Shown piece after piece: positions 19,300 through 24,276 of a stretch of DNA of 24,276 bases. The translations under genes and the position numbers were made by a program. The stretch is taken from positions 2,110,162-2,134,437 of the forward strand of contig NW_003314276.1 in NCBI RefSeq assembly GCF_000143415.4, given 5' to 3'. This DNA comes from Selaginella moellendorffii. Taxonomy: Eukaryota > Streptophyta > Lycopodiopsida > Selaginellales > Selaginellaceae. The notes below the pieces were generated by a model that saw nothing but the letters and a program-made list of their open reading frames with translations, was not told the origin of the DNA and made no database searches. The stretch's first letter is position 1. The number at the start of each line of letters is the position of its first letter.

Positions 19300-19454
19300 C
19301 TAGTAGACTAAAGAATATTTTCTTAAAGTTTTAGTGGCAATATTTTTATTAAAGAGGCATTTTTAAAAAATAGTAATTTAAATAATATTTAAATATGAGT
19401 GGCAATATTTCCTAATTAATAGAGGTTTTGCCTTGTCACCTAATTTACAGAATT
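19300..19454 (+). repeat. Distal RWP-RK 5' flank displaced by the retroelement
   Basis: Matches the outer part of the 5' flanks of copies A and B in reverse complement: AAGAATATT, AAAGTTTTAGT, GTAATTTAAATAATATTTAAA, GAGGTTTTG and TGTCAC. It stops at the 5' LTR of relic 2; the proximal flank resumes near 21460 and leads into copy C. Confidence 0.75.
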
Positions 19455-19621
19455 TAAGGTCCAAGTGTATGGCTACGATACCATATACTAATATTAGCGT
19501 AATCGGATTTTATGTCGGATTGGTTTCAATTTGGACCACTCGCTCCTGTATATAAATTATGGTTTTTGGGATAATTGAGATATATATTTTCTATATTCCT
19601 TTTCCATATTCTATGCACTCA
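19455..19621 (+). repeat. 5' LTR of old Ty3/gypsy relic 2 (167 bp)
   Basis: Starts TAAGGTCC (TG end changed to TA), ends GCACTCA, with TATATAAA at 19549-19556. Pairs with the 3' LTR of relic 1 at 12349-12518. The bases after it (ATTGGTAGAG) only weakly resemble a tRNA-Met primer site. Confidence 0.7.
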
Positions 19622-19903
19622 TATTGGTAGAGTTAAAGAGCACCTTTAACTGTCTTTGAAAAGTGCTTGGATTTGGGATTATGGTTTAAATTTAGCTTTT
19701 GTATTGTCTAGATTTAATTTTTTCCATTTCCTTTCTTTTGTTTTTTCCTTTTTCAGGATTTTGGTTTAAATTTAGCTTTTGCATCGTCTTTGTTAAGGGC
19801 CATTTAAGTTAGTAAAGGAATTTAGCATTTGTTTCCGAAGCCTTTTGCTTCGTGCGGGGTCAAATATATTAAAGCGCATCAAGCTAGAAATGTTGTGGCC
19901 AAT

Positions 19904-20467
19904 ACTTCATCAAGATCTTGTTGGACTTGTGCATGCACTTGTTCTAGCCACCCTTGACAATGCTCTTCGCTTTACACAACATTATAAGATGTCACCTCTT
20001 TCACTTCTCACTACACGTTCTTTAACTCCACTTCATGTGGATAATAGTCCTGTTCCAATGGAGGTTGATACTACTGTTGCTTGAGTCCAAGGATAAGGGC
20101 AAGGATGTGGTCATAGCCATGATATTTGTTGTTGAGCGTGTGATGAAGTTGGTCACATTTATCAGTGTTGTCAATATTTTTCAGCACTTCGTTAAGATTT
20201 TATCGGACTTATCCATGCACTTGCTTTAGCCACCCTTGACGATGCTCTTCGCTTTGCATAACATTATAAGATGTTACCTCTTTCACTTCTCACTACATGT
20301 CCTTCAACTCCACTTCATGTGGATAATGGTCCTGTTCCAATGGAGGTTGATGTTGCTGCTGCTTGAGTCCAAGGACAAGGGCAAGGATGTGGTCATGGCC
20401 ATGATATTCATTGTTGAGCATGTGATGAAGTTGGTCACACTTATCAGTGTTGTCAATGTTTTCCAGA
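19904..20467 (+). repeat. 282-bp tandem duplication inside the gag of relic 2
   Basis: Unit 1 19904-20185, unit 2 from 20186 to about 20467. Both units run from ACTTC.T.AAGAT through VPMEVD and the knuckle-like segment to GTTGTCAAT.TTTT. Relic 1 has one unit only, so the duplication is specific to this copy. Confidence 0.85.
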
Positions 20468-21459
20468 TTGGCGGCCACTATTTTTTGGATGGAGACCTTG
20501 GCATCAACAATGTTCTGTTGGTGTTGCTGTAGTGGAAAGTCTGGATATTGAGATGCATTCGGGAAATGAGGAGTCACGCGAATAACGAAGGGACCTTGTG
20601 TAAATAAGTTAGTGACCCCTCTATATTTCTTTCAGGAGTATCATCAAAGGGTTCATTTGGCACTAGTTCATTTAGTGTTTACTTTCCAAGCTTATTTTTA
20701 TAACAAGTGGTCTCCTATTATTCTCTCTGTCTTTTATTGCTCGACTTGTTGCCACATGTTGCCGTTTACACTTGTGCTGTGCGATGGAGTCAGTTTTCAT
20801 TCTTTATGACAACAGCCGTATACATGCATGTGCACGGGATGAGGTGGACTTAATTATGTATGTAGGTGATCTCGAGCTTGGGTTGCAGTCATTGTGGGTG
20901 GTGTCGAGTCAAGCTTTTGACCTCATCTTTGGTATGGATTGGTTGCAACGCAATCATGCCAAATATAACTTTAAAGCTTCTCCCCTTTGTCTTATACTTC
21001 TTTATATTTCATCCATTCTTGTCATTTCCATACCTTTTTGTCCCTCTACTTCTATTTCTACTTCCATTACTTTTGTTCCCCCATTACTTTCTCCTATGTT
21101 TCCATATTATTCTGCTCTTCCCTTTTCCAATTCCTCCAATAGTTTTTGTGTTGTAGCAGTTGACCAGCTGTCACAAATGCGACTTCGGGTATAAAAAGTT
21201 ACCTGTCAACTGTCCTTTGAGACATTCTCAATATCATTTTGAAGACACCTTATATTGCCTTATATTTTCAATATTGCCTTGAAGACAGCCTTTTTTATTT
21301 TATGGGGATGGATCTTGATGATCATTTATGGCTAGTGGTGCCTTTTGTCTTTATTCCATGGTTTCTCCATGCCTACCATGATTTTCCTGTTCTAGGTGGG
21401 CATATAGAACATCGTCGTATGACTGAAAAGCTGCGCAAGTATTTCTATTGGCTGGATAA

Positions 21460-22186
21460 TTTAATAATTAGTATTTATACTAATTGTTTAAGTATATATT
21501 TATATTAAGTTAATACAATACCAATATCTATTTTCTTCACCTTATGTTTGAACATTATGATGAATCCAAAGTTTAACATCCTATACAAAGGATGAAAAAC
21601 ATTCAAAATTTAATGTTAAAAGAAGTATTTGCAATTGCAACTTGGGAATTGGTTGATTATGATGTTAGGAGGCTCAATTTAATTCAACCGAAATGAGAGT
21701 GGTGGTGATGGTGGTGATGGTAACACCAATAAAGGTGCTATAGTCACCGTTTGCGATGGAGCAAACGACCTGGTTGATGTGAGCAACAAGGTGACATGCA
21801 GTGGCTTCCTTGGCCCAACCGAGAGGATGATGGACATAAGCCTCGAAGATCTCTCCCGCTACTTCACCATGCCGATCACTCAGGCGTCCAAGGAGCTCAA
21901 AGTCAGCCACACTGTGCTCAAGAAGCGGTGCCGCGAGTTTGGGATCCCCCAGTGGCCTCACCGCAAGCTCAAGAGCCTCGAGAGCTTGATACACAAGAGC
22001 CAGGTTAGTGTTCTTTCCTTGTTCTTGGTTGAAAGTTCTTATGTGAACTTCTGGCTTTACTTGCCAGGAGTTAGCCAAGGATTCGGATGGAAACACTCCA
22101 AACCTGGTGATCCATGCGGTTCACGAGCTGGAGAAGCAGAAGATGAAGATGGAGGAGAGCCCGGGGATGGAGCTGGATGATCAAGT
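21460..22186 (+). repeat. RWP-RK duplication unit C (3' truncated)
   Basis: Proximal 5' flank from TTAATAATTAGTATTTATAC, then exon 1, intron and the start of exon 2. Inverted relative to units A and B. The match stops in exon 2 at GAGCTGGATGATC, near 22182. Confidence 0.88.
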
Positions 22187-22208
22187 ATATTGTCTTTGCT
22201 TTCTTTGA
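21659..22208 (+). pseudogene. RWP-RK (RKD-like) copy C, early stop and truncated 3' end
   Basis: Exon 1 21659-22003, intron 22004-22067 (64 bp, GT-AG), partial exon 2 from 22068. The ATG pair at 21659/21662 leads to TAA at 21680-21682, codon 8. After that the ancestral frame is open (GAIVTVCDGANDLVDVSNKV, then the full RWP-RK domain) and keeps the segment deleted in copies A and B. The core motif reads QWPHRK: Arg to Gln by CGG to CAG, shared with copy A. Exon 2 runs to MELDD and then switches into unrelated repeat sequence, giving QVYCLCFL and TGA at 22206-22208. The conserved FCQAIFKASYKQ block is lost. Its promoter is split by relic 2. Confidence 0.82.
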
Positions 22209-24022
22209 CCAAGTATTTATAATCTTCATATGTTTGTTGTTTCTCTTCCACTAATATGAAATCAGAAAAGATTTAAAGAAGTTGAATTGTAATTATGAAG
22301 TTTGTATATTTGTATAGGGCATGGTTGAAAGAAGAATATAACATCTAATCTACAACAAAACATTGGGAAAACGTAAGTCCCATGTTTTTATATCGGTTTA
22401 ATGATATAAGTTTGGGAAAAAAAGTTCTATATATTAATGAGTACACAATTTAATGAAATAGGTTTGTGAATAAGCTTGTGTAAGTTTAAGTGACCAAACA
22501 CCATAGATCTATAATTGGTTTGCTTAAGCAAACTTGAAGATGCTTGGATATTCTCCTATTTAATGGTTGTTGTTCATTTAGATTAATCTTTTCTTTATAA
22601 TTTGTGAACATGTTTATAATTTATAAAATTTCCTTCTAGTATATTCTTTTCTATTCCACTATTGATATAATCTTGATTTATAAATTATAAATATGTTTAT
22701 CAATATTGCTCAATTAAATTATTACTACTATCAAGTAAACCAAGAAAATTATTTATGAAATAAGTATTTTCTCAAATATTTTTATCTCTTCACCATGGTG
22801 TGCTAGCTAAGATCCTTTTGCTTGTTTTCAGGTTGTTTGGGTTTGATTGACGGCTCCATCAACCTTGCATCACACACTTTCCTCATAAAGTTTACCAACA
22901 AGCTCCTGAGAAAAGCTTTTCTCTCATTTTGATTAAGTTCTTCGGAATTAAAGCATATTCCTTCTGTGATACGATGGAGTTCCCTCGTTCACTCCTAGTT
23001 CTCAGGCAACTCCCAAGCACCTAAATGAAAAGTAACCTTCCAAGGCAGCATGAGTAACACTTTGTAATACCCTCTCCACAATAAAATTGTATGTCCATTC
23101 CCATCCCTGAAATAGCATGTCATTGATGAAAAAGTCAAAAGAATATGTGTAAGGAGATAAGCTCCAAAGCTTCCACAACTTTTCATTGCCAAGCTTCAAT
23201 TTCCTCAAAACAGCTTAAAGATAGGGACTTCTAACTAGCTTGAAAGAATCGCATAAACTAAATACCTTGTGAAGGTTATAAAACAAAACAAAAAAGCTAT
23301 GAACTAGTGAAAAATTATAATACCTATGACCATCATGCTTCGTAGGGCACTCTCCAGTTACTCCAAATGAGTAGTGCAAGAAGAAGTGTGTCATCGTGAC
23401 AGTGACACCAGAGTACTTCTGAACTTGGGGCGGAAAACTTCTCGAATGGCAGGCATGTCTCTACACTGAGCGAGCACGTGAGTAGTGGATTCCGTCCAGA
23501 TTTCTCTCCTGGATCTGCGAGTGGAGCCTCTTCTCTGCTAAGTCGCCGCGTGCCTTGAGCGCCACCATGAAAAGTCTGAGCGTTTGGCTGCCGGTTTGCT
23601 CGTAGCGCTCAAGAGCAAAGGTTGTTCTCGGCATATCCCAGGAAATGATGTTTTGCTGCTCCATACAAAGTCTCAGCGTTTGGAGGCAGGCCAGCTTCTC
23701 CTTGCATCTGATAGAAGACGTGCATGTTCCATGATGATCGTGTTCCAGGCAACCAACGTCATGTTTATTTGTCCTCCTCAACACTTCTGATGCTTCCACA
23801 TGTCCATGAGGCTGCTTGCGACGAATGCATCGGCTTTGTATTCACAATTTGCGAGGTAGCCCAACCTATCCTGTTCTTCGTCCCATCCTGTTGAACAACC
23901 TGTGTTGCAAGCCGCAGTGTAGACTTCGACCATACTTTCACAATTGCACTTGCTTGATTCCCGGCTTATGATGCTCTTGACTCTGGAGAAACTTATCTGG
24001 CTGCTATGCCCTGCACTGCTTC
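22188..24022 (-). repeat. Right arm of long inverted repeat
   Basis: Reverse complement of 1-1432, with an extra segment at about 22734-23118. The PPR-like module continues to the window end at 24276, beyond the left arm, which is cut at position 1. 22209-23460 holds no convincing gene; a minus-strand frame around 22995-23208 with no recognisable family may be an older coding remnant. Confidence 0.9.
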
Positions 24023-24110
24023 TTCTCATCGAAGTTGAGATTTGAGCGCCTGCAAGAACAGAGAGCAAAAGTAGTACATTACCTTTTCTCAAACCTTTCG
24101 TCTCAAGCAA
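23461..24110 (-). pseudogene. PPR protein fragment, broken (right copy)
   Basis: Same relic as 1-549 and 16635-17415. It contains KADAFVASSLMDMWKHQKC with a stop, then LVAWNTII-type and PNAQTFMVALKARGDLAEKR phrases in other frames. Sequence continues to the window end with the start of the Cys-containing ORF region (ITYKGRLVEVTRL near 24240-24276). Confidence 0.6.
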
Positions 24111-24276
24111 CTTCTCTGGCCTTTGGAGGCTGCTCCCCCGTCACTCTAGAGGATAGCTCAGTCAAATTGAAACTTGGTAGGTTCTTGCTCTGTGGAAACC
24201 CAGTCCATTTTCCGAGCCAGCTGTGGAATAACTTCCAAGTCTGGTGACTTCCACCAGTCGACCCTTGTATGTGATC

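Larger units (their letters stand above)
19455..21456 (+). mobile_element. Old Ty3/gypsy relic 2, lacking RT and the integrase core
   Basis: LTR, leader, partial gag (ATLDNALRFTQHYK, VPMEVDTTVA), an internally duplicated knuckle region, a protease remnant (LIMYVGDLELGLQSLWVV, FDLIFGMDWLQRNHAKYNF at 20850-20970) and the integrase zinc-binding start (LHAYHDFPVLGGHIEHRRMT at 21365-21420). It ends abruptly in KLRKYFYW near 21456, where RWP-RK flank begins. The protease-to-integrase junction is the same as in relic 1, so the RT deletion predates their separation. Confidence 0.8.

Noticed and set aside
19622-19640. tRNA-Met primer binding site after the LTR of relic 2
   Set aside because: Only weak resemblance (TTGGTAGAG versus the usual TGGTATCAGAG); too degraded to call.
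22995-23208. Minus-strand frames in the right repeat arm as a gene
   Set aside because: Two overlapping frames of similar length, no family recognised, and part of the segment is missing in the other repeat copies.

Overview
This is plant nuclear DNA. A lycophyte of the Selaginella type fits best, but that is inference. The support is an RWP-RK (RKD-like) transcription factor with a 57-64 bp GT-AG intron, a plant C2H2 zinc-finger gene with a KGLSGH finger, eroded PPR protein fragments, and Ty3/gypsy elements including a chromodomain-bearing chromovirus. Start codons are ATG, genes are widely spaced and repeat-rich, and nothing looks bacterial or organellar.

Layout from left to right. 1-1432: a PPR pseudogene fragment (+) and its AT-rich flank, forming the left arm of an inverted repeat whose right arm is 22188-24022. 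1721-2827 (-): a C2H2 zinc-finger gene with a damaged third finger. 3057-4333: RWP-RK unit A (gene on -, frameshifted). 4876-10466: a complete 5591-bp chromovirus on the minus strand, with 387-bp LTRs, a CTCAA target-site duplication, gag and pol; pol carries six amber stops. 10770-11025: a degenerate 12-bp minisatellite. About 11880-12348: a diverged relic of the RWP-RK 5' flank. 12349 to about 15010 (-): an old, RT-less Ty3/gypsy relic with its 3' LTR. 15016-16335: RWP-RK unit B, the only copy with an open reading frame and an intact RWPHRK core. 16370-17760: a second PPR relic, and next to it a Cys-containing ORF. 17690-18454 (-): a membrane or His/Pro-rich ORF of uncertain frame. 19455-21456 (+): a second copy of the RT-less element, with its 5' LTR. 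21460-22208 (+): RWP-RK copy C, truncated. 22188-24276: the third PPR relic.

The window is largely a record of segmental duplication. Two modules, RWP-RK gene plus 5' flank and PPR relic plus flank, recur in different orientations. One old retroelement insertion in an RWP-RK 5' flank appears to have been carried through an inverted duplication, one copy keeping the 5' LTR and the other the 3' LTR. Only the C2H2 gene and RWP-RK copy B look like plausible working genes.

The most notable observation is in the chromovirus. The sequence just inside its 5' LTR has no TGG-type tRNA primer site. It holds 15 nt perfectly complementary to an LTR segment that starts about 30 nt after a TATATATA box, where the transcript 5' end is expected. 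This is the layout of Tf1/sushi self-priming elements. All six in-frame pol stops are TAG and can be explained by C-to-T changes at CAG/CTG sites, and the two LTRs differ only by ten transitions. Both point to methylation-driven decay.
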